DNA of 64,000 bases from Streptomyces sp. GESEQ-35. Its GTDB lineage: Bacteria > Actinomycetota > Actinomycetes > Streptomycetales > Streptomycetaceae. The stretch spans positions 248,001-312,000 of the forward strand of contig NZ_JAFFSX010000008.1 in NCBI RefSeq assembly GCF_017948485.1, written 5' to 3'. Position 1 is the stretch's first letter; the number at the start of each line of letters is the position of its first letter. A program made the position numbers and the translations under genes. Shown one piece after another: positions 1 to 7,287 of the stretch. The notes beneath the pieces were generated by a model, which did no database searches, was not told the DNA's origin, and worked only from the letters and a program-made list of their open reading frames with translations.

Positions 1-1
1 C

Positions 2-586
2 CACCGCTTCGATCCGCACACACCGGTCGAGGAGACGATGGAAGCGCTGCACGACCTGGTGAAGGCGGGCAAGGTCCGCTATCTCGGGGCGAGTTCGATG
101 TACGCCTGGCAGTTCTCGAAGATGCAGTACACGGCCGAGCGGCACGGCTGGACGAAGTTCGTCTCCATGCAGAACCACTACAACCTCCTCTACCGCGAGG
201 AAGAGCGCGAGATGCTGCCCCTCTGCGCCGACCAGGGCGTCGGCGTCCTGCCCTGGAGCCCGCTCGCCCGCGGTCGGCTCACCCGTGACTGGGGCACGAT
301 CACCGAGCGCAGCGCCGACGACAACTTCGGCCGCCGCCTCTACCCGGACAGCGACCGCACGATCGTCGAGGCCGTGACCCGCGTCGCGGGCGAGCGGGGA
401 GCCCCGCGCGCCCAGGTCGCCCTTGCCTGGCTACTGCACCAGGACACGGTGGCGGCACCCATCGTGGGCGCCGCCAAGCCCCAGCACATCGAGGACGCGG
501 TGGCGGCGGTCGAACTGGAACTCAGCGAAAAGGAAACAGAGGAACTGGAGCAGCCGTACGCTCCTCATCCCATCGTCGGCCACTGA
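2..586 (+). CDS. Aldo/keto reductase, C-terminal part (5' end outside window)
   Basis: The reading frame is open from the window edge, so the N-terminal half, including the catalytic Tyr region, is missing. What remains carries typical aldo/keto reductase C-terminal blocks: VRYLGASSM (the GxS strand after the KAGKVRY segment), MQNHYNLL, LPWSPLARGRL and the cofactor-binding AAPIVGAAKP segment near the end. These enzymes reduce aldehydes or ketones with NADPH in the cytoplasm. The substrate cannot be read from the sequence. Only 2 nt separate its stop from the convergent dioxygenase gene, so there is no room for a dedicated terminator. The family call is firm; any specific role would be a guess. 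Confidence 0.93.
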   Translation, partial: HRFDPHTPVEETMEALHDLVKAGKVRYLGASSMYAWQFSKMQYTAERHGWTKFVSMQNHYNLLYREEEREMLPLCADQGVGVLPWSPLARGRLTRDWGTITERSADDNFGRRLYPDSDRTIVEAVTRVAGERGAPRAQVALAWLLHQDTVAAPIVGAAKPQHIEDAVAAVELELSEKETEELEQPYAPHPIVGH

Positions 587-588
587 CT

Positions 589-1407
589 TCAATGAGGCCC
601 GTGCGGTGCGAACTCCGTACCGCACGGCCCTGCCCCCTCGCTCTCCGGCAACCGCACCCGCTCGCCGCTCATCGACAGCGTCCGGTAGTAGTGCCCGATC
701 CGCTCGGCCGATTGGCCGGCATAGTGGCCGATGAAGGAGCGGCGGAACCGGTCGGCCGTGCGATTGGGCTGCGACCCGTGCACCAGGCTTCCGTTGAAGA
801 ACAGAACATCCCCCGGCTCCAAGTCGACCGGTACGGCCGCCAGACCGGCCGGCGGCGGCACATACTCCCGCGCGAAAGACAGCTCGGCGTCCGCCTCCTC
901 GGGACAGAAGATCTCCAGCCGGTGAGTTCCGGGGACGACTTCCAGCCCGCCGTTCTCCCGGTCGATCACATCGCAGGCCACCCACGCGGCCACACAGGTG
1001 CCCGGCTCCACCCGCAGATAGAAGTTGTCCTGGTGCAGCGCCTGGCCGCGGGCTCCCGGCGGCTTGAAGTAGAACATGCTCTGTGCGGCCAGCACGTCCT
1101 CGCCCAGCAGCTTCTCCAGCACCTCACGCAGCCGCGGGTCCAGCAGCACGCGCAGCGCGAGGTCGCTGATCTCGTGCGGCTGCATCACCCTCGGATGGGT
1201 CAGTAGCGGATCTGCGGACGCGCGCGGCTCGAAGTGCCCGGGCACCGGCCCGGCTGTATGCAGCGCTGTGAACTCCGCACACAGCCGGTCGATCTCGTCG
1301 TACCCGAAAAGCCCCCGTACGACCGTGAAGCCGTCCTCCTGGAAGCGGTTCAGGCCGGCCTCGGTCAGGATGGGAGCGCCGGTGGCGCCGATGTCCGTGG
1401 CTGTCAT
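589..1407 (-). CDS. Phytanoyl-CoA dioxygenase (PhyH) family Fe(II)/2-oxoglutarate oxygenase
   Basis: A 272-residue protein with the PhyH fold. The facial triad is visible as HQD in the ALHQDNFYLR segment and a distal His in SLVHGSQPNRT, followed by the RRSF segment where the 2-oxoglutarate-binding Arg is expected. The family hydroxylates small organic substrates using Fe(II), O2 and 2-oxoglutarate in the cytoplasm. The gene diverges from an AraC regulator, with about 70 nt between the two starts, and that regulator is the obvious candidate controller (inference). The start is an ATG preceded by GGAGTG. The substrate is unknown; PhyH homologues act in ectoine, osmolyte and secondary metabolism, and nothing nearby decides among these. 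Confidence 0.9.
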   Translation of the reverse strand: MTATDIGATGAPILTEAGLNRFQEDGFTVVRGLFGYDEIDRLCAEFTALHTAGPVPGHFEPRASADPLLTHPRVMQPHEISDLALRVLLDPRLREVLEKLLGEDVLAAQSMFYFKPPGARGQALHQDNFYLRVEPGTCVAAWVACDVIDRENGGLEVVPGTHRLEIFCPEEADAELSFAREYVPPPAGLAAVPVDLEPGDVLFFNGSLVHGSQPNRTADRFRRSFIGHYAGQSAERIGHYYRTLSMSGERVRLPESEGAGPCGTEFAPHGPH

Positions 1408-1476
1408 GCGTCCACTCCTCGGTCGGGTGTCCTCGGTACATCACGCTAGGCCGCCGTGCGCGTCAGGAGGATGCCC

Positions 1477-2433
1477 ATGAGTGCTGACGGATTGCCCGAG
1501 GCTGCTGCACCCGGCGACCCGGCGCCGCCGCCCGGCCTGGTGGTGGTCGGCCGCTTCGACCAAGGCGAGGGCTACGCGGTCCACCGCCCGCGCGGCGCGG
1601 ACAGCTGGCTGTTCACCTGGACGACCGGCGGGCGGGGATGGCTGCGTCAGGGGAGCGCCCGGGCGCGGGCGGCGGCCGGAGACCTCGTCGTGCTCGCGCC
1701 GGGTGTCCGGCACGGCTACGGGGTCGAACCGGGCGCCGGGCGCTGGGAGTTCTGGTGGGCGCACTGCCAGGCCCGCCCGTCCTGGCGGTCCTGGCTGCGC
1801 CCGTACGACACCGGGGACGGGATGTACGTGGTCACCCCCACGCCGGCCGGGGTGCACGGCCGGGTCGAGGCCGCGTTCCGCCGGATGCTCGCCGACGGTC
1901 GCTGGACGGGCACCGGGACACCGCCGGCGAGCGGGCCCGAGGACGACCGGGTGGCCGTCGCGCACGGCACCGCCGCCCGGGAGCTCGCGCTGTGCTCGCT
2001 GGAGGAGGTCGTCCTGCTCACCGCGGCCACCGCGCGGACGCCGTCGCCCCGGCCCGGCGTGGATCCACGGGTGCGTCGGGCGGAGGCGCTGATCGCCGCC
2101 GACCCGGGCGCCCCGCACACCGTCCGCTCGCTCGCCGAGCAGGTGGCGCTGTCGCCGTCCCGGTTCGCGCACCTGTTCACGCGGACGCTCGGGCAGTCGC
2201 CGATGCGGGCACTGCGCGAGGCACGGCTGCGGCATGCCGCCCGGCTGCTGGAGAGCACCGACCTGACTGTGGAGCGGGTGGCTGCGGCTTCGGGCTTCGC
2301 CAGCCCGTTCCATTTCAATCGGGTGTTCCGGGAGCGGTACGGGGTGCCGCCCGGCGCGTACCGAATGGCGCCCGCTATTTCTATGTCGATACAGCGCCAA
2401 TTGAATATGGATCCCGATAGCGCCCTCGATTGA
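1477..2433 (+). CDS. AraC family transcriptional regulator
   Basis: I chose ATG 1477 because a perfect AGGAGG (1465-1470) sits 6 nt upstream; ATG 1471 and GTG 1456 are in frame but badly spaced. The protein is about 318 aa. The N-terminal half looks like a cupin-type ligand-binding domain (AGDLVVLAPGVRHGY), and the C-terminal 100 residues hold the double helix-turn-helix: SLAEQVALSPSRFAHLFTR, then the second motif ending FHFNRVFRERYGVPPGAYR. Proteins of this layout usually activate a neighbouring gene when a small molecule binds. It diverges from the PhyH oxygenase gene, which is its most likely target (inference). Confidence 0.92.
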   Translation: MSADGLPEAAAPGDPAPPPGLVVVGRFDQGEGYAVHRPRGADSWLFTWTTGGRGWLRQGSARARAAAGDLVVLAPGVRHGYGVEPGAGRWEFWWAHCQARPSWRSWLRPYDTGDGMYVVTPTPAGVHGRVEAAFRRMLADGRWTGTGTPPASGPEDDRVAVAHGTAARELALCSLEEVVLLTAATARTPSPRPGVDPRVRRAEALIAADPGAPHTVRSLAEQVALSPSRFAHLFTRTLGQSPMRALREARLRHAARLLESTDLTVERVAAASGFASPFHFNRVFRERYGVPPGAYRMAPAISMSIQRQLNMDPDSALD

Positions 2434-2551
2434 GGTTCCGTCAAGTCTCGCCCATGGGCGGGCAATCCACAAAACCGCGAGATCCCTTGTTCCGGCTCGC
2501 TGAGCTGTGTAAAGGTGTGCCTTGTCGGCGTACGGACAGAAAAGATCATGC

Positions 2552-2569
2552 ACATACCCCTTGGTATGT
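2552..2569. promoter_or_regulatory. Inverted repeat upstream of the sigma-like/lectin gene
   Basis: ACATACC and GGTATGT form a perfect 7-bp inverted repeat around a CCTT centre, 34 nt before the GTG start of the downstream gene. It may be an operator or a short hairpin in the leader. No similar sequence precedes the paralogue at 19940. Confidence 0.4.
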
Positions 2570-2603
2570 ACTTTATGTCGCATGCCTTGAGAGGAATGCA
2601 GCC

Positions 2604-4487
2604 GTGAACGACCCAGGCCTGCCGAATTCCCCCACGTCCGCACCGCTCTTCGAGGCGACGGACGAACAACTGAGCACGGAGCTGAGGAAATGGACGGGAA
2701 CTGCGCCCGCGCTGCATCCCGTCGGTGAACTCCTCGACCGGCATTGGGAAGCGGCCTTCGCCTACGCGCGTCTGTGCACCGACGGTCCGCGTCCCGCCGG
2801 AATGCTCACCACGGCGGCCTTCACAAGGCTCTTCGGCGAATCCCTGCGGCAGACCGGGCCGACCGCCGCCTGGCGGCCTCATCTGCTCGTCACGGTGCGC
2901 CGGATCGCCGCCGAGTGGGACAGCGACCGCAGACGCGAACTGCTCCACCCCGAGCTGCGCGCCGAGGGCGAGAGCGGGGACCGCGCCGCCGCCCGCCTGC
3001 TCCCGCCACCGGACCGGCGCCTGCTGTCCGGGGCGTTCCAGCGGCTGCCCCAGTCGGCCCGCTGCGTGCTCTGGCACATCGAGGTCGAGGCCGAACCGCT
3101 CCGTGCACCGGCCGCGTTGCTCGGCCTGGACGAACAGGACGCGCGCGTCGAACTGCGGCGCGCCCGGGAGCGGCTTCGCGAGGAGTGCCTCCACGTCCAC
3201 CGCGAACTCGCCCCCGAGCAGGAGTGCCGGCGCTTTCAGCGGATGCTCGACGTCACCTACCGGCGCGGCGGGGTCGACGTCGACCCCGACCTGCGCGAGC
3301 ACCTGGACGGCTGCAAGCACTGCCGGTACACCGCCGACCAACTCGGACACTTCAACGGCGCGCTCGGCATGGCACTCGCCGAAGCGGTCCTCGGCTGGGG
3401 TGCGCGGGCCTATATGGAGGCCAGGGTCGGGGCGCCCGAAGCAGCCGAGGTGGTGTCCCCGCAGGCGGTCTCCTTCCGGCAACCGCCCGTCGGGGGAGAG
3501 GAGTTGGCTCCTACTGTGCCCACTCCGCGCCCGCCCTCTCCCCGCTCGGCCCACAAGGCCGCCCGCCGCGCCGCGCACCGCCGCAACGTCACCATGGCCG
3601 TCGCGATCGTGAGCGGCCTGATCGTCCTTCCCCTCGTCCTGTGGTCCGCCTTCGGCTCGGGGGACGACACCACGCCGGCCGACGGCGGCCGATCCTCCGA
3701 GGAGCCCGCCACCGGCACGGGCACATCGGCCGGCGACCCCTCCTGGGTCGGGGCGGGCGAGGAGACGGACGGCGCCCTGCGCGGACGGCTGCACAACGTC
3801 GACTCCGGTCTGTGCATCGGCATCGAGGGCAAGAAGGCCGTGGACGGCGGGGAGGCCGAGGCCACCACGTGCTCCTCCGTGGCCGGCCAGCAGTGGTCGT
3901 ACGAGCCCGACGGACTCCTGCGCAACGTCGCCGACCCCGACCTCTGCCTCGACTCCCACCTCGGTTATTCGATCAAGCTCGCCCCCTGCACGGGGACGTC
4001 CCAGCCGGACACGAAGAACGTCCGCTACGACTTCACCCTCCAGGGCAGCCTGATACCCCGCTGGAACCAGGACCTCGCCCTCACCTCCGCCGCCGACGAC
4101 GGGACCGGGGCGCTGGTACTCAGGAACCGCGACGACAGCGCGGCCCAGCGCTGGGTGATCGACACGGCCAAGGCCGACCTCCAGATGGAGGCCGTCAACT
4201 GGGACACCGCCGGAGCGACCTCGAAGTCCCCCGTCCCGCCGACGCCTTCGAAGACGCCCACGCCGACCGCCACGCCCAAGCCGACCCCGACCGCCACACC
4301 GTCGACCGCACAGCCGACGCCGACACCGACCTCGTATCCAACCTGCTACTACGCCTACTACTGCTCCTGGAACGGTCAGTACGGCTGGGACGGATACGGA
4401 GACGGATACGGAGACTCACACGGAGACGGGTACGGAGACGGCTATGGGTATGGCGACGGCCACCGGCACGACGGTGGCCGTCGCTGA
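2604..4487 (+). CDS. Membrane protein: degenerate ECF sigma-like domain, zinc finger, TM helix, ricin B-type lectin domain
   Basis: GTG 2604 is preferred, with GAGAGGA about 9 nt upstream; the frame stays open further upstream but without coding character. The protein is about 627 aa. Residues ~25-200 resemble sigma-70 regions 2 and 4 (LLVTVRRIAAEW; SARCVLWHIEVEAEP, then RARERLREECLHVHREL). A zf-HC2-like HLDGCKHC (H-x3-C-x2-C) follows at about 240. One TM helix (about 335-350, VAIVSGLIVLPLVLW) leads to a ricin-type lectin region (QQWSY, DLCLDSH, AQRWVID). The tail is Pro/Thr-rich, then a Tyr/Gly/Asp repeat of about 35 residues. A near-complete paralogue lies at 19940. I infer a membrane-anchored regulator whose lectin domain faces outside. 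Whether the sigma-like part contacts polymerase is unknown. Confidence 0.82.
   Translation: MNDPGLPNSPTSAPLFEATDEQLSTELRKWTGTAPALHPVGELLDRHWEAAFAYARLCTDGPRPAGMLTTAAFTRLFGESLRQTGPTAAWRPHLLVTVRRIAAEWDSDRRRELLHPELRAEGESGDRAAARLLPPPDRRLLSGAFQRLPQSARCVLWHIEVEAEPLRAPAALLGLDEQDARVELRRARERLREECLHVHRELAPEQECRRFQRMLDVTYRRGGVDVDPDLREHLDGCKHCRYTADQLGHFNGALGMALAEAVLGWGARAYMEARVGAPEAAEVVSPQAVSFRQPPVGGEELAPTVPTPRPPSPRSAHKAARRAAHRRNVTMAVAIVSGLIVLPLVLWSAFGSGDDTTPADGGRSSEEPATGTGTSAGDPSWVGAGEETDGALRGRLHNVDSGLCIGIEGKKAVDGGEAEATTCSSVAGQQWSYEPDGLLRNVADPDLCLDSHLGYSIKLAPCTGTSQPDTKNVRYDFTLQGSLIPRWNQDLALTSAADDGTGALVLRNRDDSAAQRWVIDTAKADLQMEAVNWDTAGATSKSPVPPTPSKTPTPTATPKPTPTATPSTAQPTPTPTSYPTCYYAYYCSWNGQYGWDGYGDGYGDSHGDGYGDGYGYGDGHRHDGGRR
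4453..4484. terminator. Bidirectional hairpin inside the last codons of the lectin gene
   Basis: GCGACGGCCACC (4453-4464) and GGTGGCCGTCGC (4473-4484) form a perfect 12-bp stem with an 8-nt loop. The stop codon follows at 4485 and the convergent gene stops 10 nt later, so the hairpin is the only visible terminator for both genes. Confidence 0.6.
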
Positions 4488-4497
4488 CCGCGGCGCG

Positions 4498-5190
4498 TCA
4501 GTCGCCGGTACCGGGACTGAAGACCGTCAGACGTACCGAGGACGCGTTGCCGCCCACGGGCACCTCGCCGGCCGTCCACGCAACCTTGAGCGAGTCCCGC
4601 TCGTCCGGCGGGGTCACGAGCAGGGCGGCCGGCGTGGCCGTGCGTGCCCCGCTGATCTCGGGGTTGGAGTACGTCAGCCCGGCCCATGCACTACTGCCCG
4701 GCTTCAGGGTGACCGTTGTGGGTGAGGCGGACGAGCGCACCGGGTCCGGGCCCAGCTGCTTGCCGGACGCGTCGATGAAGGCGGCGCCCGGGTAGCCGCG
4801 CACGGTGCAGGTCCGGGACGAGGTGTTGGTCAGGACGACCGGGTAGTTCTCCTGCCCGGCCCCCGGGTTGTTGCGGCCGACGGACGCGCTCAGCTCGGAG
4901 GTGTGGCAGCGGGTGCTGGTGGCGGGTTGCTCCGTGCCCTTCGTGGGGGACGACGAGGGCGTCGTGCTCCCCGGCGCTTCGGTGGTGGCACTCGGCCGCG
5001 CGGTCGAGGGGGTCTCCGAAGCGGGGGTGGTGGTGCCGGTCGCGGGACCTGCCGTGCCGGGCAGCGTCTGCGGAGTGCTCGCGGTGTTGCTGCTGTCGCT
5101 GCCGTTCCCGCAGCCGGCCAGCAGCCCCAGCACCGCGACGGCACTCGCCAGCAGGGTCGCCGGGCGTACGGACCGGTGGGTGTTCGCCAT
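4498..5190 (-). CDS. DUF4232 domain lipoprotein
   Basis: About 230 aa from ATG 5190; an in-frame GTG 30 nt upstream is less likely because its upstream sequence has no ribosome-binding site. The N-terminus is a lipoprotein signal ending in LLAGC, predicting lipid attachment to the outer face of the membrane. A Ser/Thr/Pro-rich linker of about 65 residues follows. The C-terminal 130 residues match DUF4232 (VVLTNTSSRTCTVRGYPG, KPGSSAWAGL, SVRLTVFSPG). The function of this domain is not known. Its 3' end is convergent with the lectin membrane protein. Confidence 0.88.
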   Translation of the reverse strand: MANTHRSVRPATLLASAVAVLGLLAGCGNGSDSSNTASTPQTLPGTAGPATGTTTPASETPSTARPSATTEAPGSTTPSSSPTKGTEQPATSTRCHTSELSASVGRNNPGAGQENYPVVLTNTSSRTCTVRGYPGAAFIDASGKQLGPDPVRSSASPTTVTLKPGSSAWAGLTYSNPEISGARTATPAALLVTPPDERDSLKVAWTAGEVPVGGNASSVRLTVFSPGTGD

Positions 5191-5300
5191 GGTTCTCAAC
5201 GCTCCTGAGGTGTCCCGCACCCGTCGTGACGCGTGCGTACGGCGCCTTGTGCCCCGTCACTCCTGTCCGATGCGCGCGGAGCGGAGAAAGTTCGCGTCTT

Positions 5301-6668
5301 TCACCCGTTCGCCCGCACCGAGTCCAGAATGCGCCCTGACCGGGAGGGATCGCCGTTCTGACGGATCTGTACATAGACCTGAGGCTGCGCGTCGCCGTCG
5401 GTCGGAGTGAGACCGGCCTCCGTGATCGAACCTCCGCCGTCCGCGCAGTCGGTCCAGGTGCGGACCCTGCCCTGCCACTGCGCTCCGGTGTAGGCGCGAC
5501 CGCCGTCGTAGTGGCAGCCGGTGTGGGCGAGCGCGTTCACCCGCCCGGTGACGTCGCCCTGCTCGCTCAGGCCGACGAACACGCCGTTCACGCCCGAGGC
5601 CAGGTCCTGCCACTTCGCCAGGTCGTCGGCGACGGCGAACCCCGGCTCGCGTCCCGATCGCAGGCCGATCGACGCCGGATCCCACCCCGAGTCGCGTACC
5701 TGTCGACCCCAATCGCCGGGCACCTCGGCCACCACCCGGCCGGTGGCGTCCTCGACGCGGAGGTCGGGCACCGACGTCTCACGGGTCACCAGCGCCAGGG
5801 GCACACCGACGGCCGCCGCGAGCAGCAGCGCGGAGGCGGCCAACACGATGGCCTTACGGGGTCGCCGGGGGCGTGGAGCCTGTGATGCCAGCCGCTCGAT
5901 CTCCTCGGCGAATGCCTGGGCCGTGGGCCAGCGGCGCCCGCGATCCGGTTCCAGCGCGCGCAGCAGGGCCCGCTGCACACCGGGGTCGAGGTCGGGGCGC
6001 AGCCGCAGCGGCGGTACGACCTGCCCGGGCTCACCCGGGACCGTGCCGGTGACGAGGTGGTAGCCGACCGCGCCCAGGCTGTACACGTCGGCCCGCGCGT
6101 CGATCCCCGCGCCGGGCCCGGCCTGCTCGGGCGGCCGGTATCCGGCCGAACCTGCCGCCAGCGTGAGGCCCGACGCCTCCGCCAGGCTCTTGGCCAAGCC
6201 GAGATCGGCGAGCAGTACCCGCCAGGCGCCGCCGGGGGAGGTGCGCAGCAGCACGTTGGACGGCTTGATGTCCCGGTGCACGATTCCCGCCTCGTGCAGC
6301 GCGGCCGCGCCCCGGGCCGCCGACGCCGTCAGCCGCAGCGCCTCCGGCACGGCGAGCGGACCCTCGGTGAGCAGGTCGGCGAGGGTGCCGCCGTCGGCGT
6401 ACTCCATCACGAAGTACGGCCTGCCGTCCGGCAGTTCCCCGATGTCGTAGACCTGGACGACCCGGTCGGAGCCGGCCCGGCGCAGCATCCGCGCCTCGGA
6501 CAGGAAGCGTTCGCGGACGTCCAGCCGGTGCGCCCAGTTGTCGGCGAGCACCTTCAAAGCCACCGGGGCCTCGAGGTCGTCGTCGTGGGCGAGCCAGACC
6601 GTGCCGAACGCCCCGGTGCCCAGACGGCGTTCGAGGCGGTAGCGCCCGATCCGCTCGACGGAGTGCAT
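5301..6668 (-). CDS. Membrane-bound Ser/Thr protein kinase (PknB-like)
   Basis: 455 aa from ATG 6668. Residues ~1-260 are a Hanks-type kinase domain: glycine loop GTGAFGTVWLA, catalytic Lys in VALKVL, HRDIKPSN catalytic loop, DLGLAK in place of DFG, and a PPEQA P+1 segment. A basic juxtamembrane stretch and one TM helix (about 275-298, IVLAASALLLAAAVGVPLALV) follow, then an extracellular domain of about 155 residues I do not recognise; it is not a PASTA repeat. The gene diverges from an ECF sigma factor at 6732 with 63 nt between the starts. Control of that sigma factor by the kinase is plausible but only inferred from position. Confidence 0.93.
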   Translation of the reverse strand: MHSVERIGRYRLERRLGTGAFGTVWLAHDDDLEAPVALKVLADNWAHRLDVRERFLSEARMLRRAGSDRVVQVYDIGELPDGRPYFVMEYADGGTLADLLTEGPLAVPEALRLTASAARGAAALHEAGIVHRDIKPSNVLLRTSPGGAWRVLLADLGLAKSLAEASGLTLAAGSAGYRPPEQAGPGAGIDARADVYSLGAVGYHLVTGTVPGEPGQVVPPLRLRPDLDPGVQRALLRALEPDRGRRWPTAQAFAEEIERLASQAPRPRRPRKAIVLAASALLLAAAVGVPLALVTRETSVPDLRVEDATGRVVAEVPGDWGRQVRDSGWDPASIGLRSGREPGFAVADDLAKWQDLASGVNGVFVGLSEQGDVTGRVNALAHTGCHYDGGRAYTGAQWQGRVRTWTDCADGGGSITEAGLTPTDGDAQPQVYVQIRQNGDPSRSGRILDSVRANG

Positions 6669-6731
6669 ACGACTATCATGCCTGGCCTCAGATCCACATC
6701 GAAGATCCGTACCGAAGACTGAGGGAGCCCC

Positions 6732-7283
6732 GTGCCCGACGCCGCGCCGACCGAGGACCTGGCCCGGCGTGCGGCCGCGGGCGACGCCGCCGCCCTGGAC
6801 GAGCTGCTTCACGCGATCCGGCCCGAAGTGGTCCGGCGCTGCGGGCGGTTCCTGCCCAACCGCGAGGACGCCGAGGAGGCCGCGCAGGACGTCCTCCTCC
6901 AAGTGGCCCGGAAGATCACCGGGTTCGAGGGCCGCAGCCGCTTCAGCACCTGGCTCTACGCCGTCGTCGCCAACTGCGCCCGCCAGAAGTACCGCGAACT
7001 CAAGCGGCGGGCCGCCGAACAGCCCGCCCCGATCGACGCCGCGCTCCACGTCGACCCGCGGACGACGAGTGTCATCGCCGGTTCCCGCGTCGACCTGCTC
7101 GACGCGCTGGACCGGCTGGAGCGCGAACATCCGCATCTGGTCGCGCCGTTGGTGTACCGCGACATCTGCCAGTTGGACTACGCCGAGGCCGCCGAACGCG
7201 CCGGGATCCCGCTGGGCACGTTCAAGTCCCGGCTGCACGAGGCGCGCAGGCAGGTCCGGCCCTGGCTGGCCGGCACTCCCTGA
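6732..7283 (+). CDS. ECF-type RNA polymerase sigma factor
   Basis: 183 aa, GTG start with GAGGGAG upstream. Region 2 is seen in EDAEEAAQDVLLQVARKI and RFSTWLYAVVANCARQKYRE; region 4 in LVAPLVYRDICQLDYAEAAERAGIPLGTFKSRLHEARRQ, where a helix-turn-helix binds the -35 element. There is no anti-sigma gene beside it; the neighbour across the divergent promoter region is a Ser/Thr kinase, which suggests control by phosphorylation (inference). Only 4 nt separate its stop from the convergent SpoIIE-type gene. Confidence 0.92.
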   Translation: MPDAAPTEDLARRAAAGDAAALDELLHAIRPEVVRRCGRFLPNREDAEEAAQDVLLQVARKITGFEGRSRFSTWLYAVVANCARQKYRELKRRAAEQPAPIDAALHVDPRTTSVIAGSRVDLLDALDRLEREHPHLVAPLVYRDICQLDYAEAAERAGIPLGTFKSRLHEARRQVRPWLAGTP

Positions 7284-7287
7284 CCCC

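Noticed and set aside
1716..3959. Long open frame on the minus strand opposite the AraC and lectin genes
   Set aside because: A GC-rich shadow frame: Arg/Gly/Ala-rich, no domain, and it runs through a promoter region and two clear genes.
4380..4450. CRISPR or satellite repeat
   Set aside because: The repeat units are in phase with codons for Tyr/Gly/Asp and lie inside a gene; no spacers are present.
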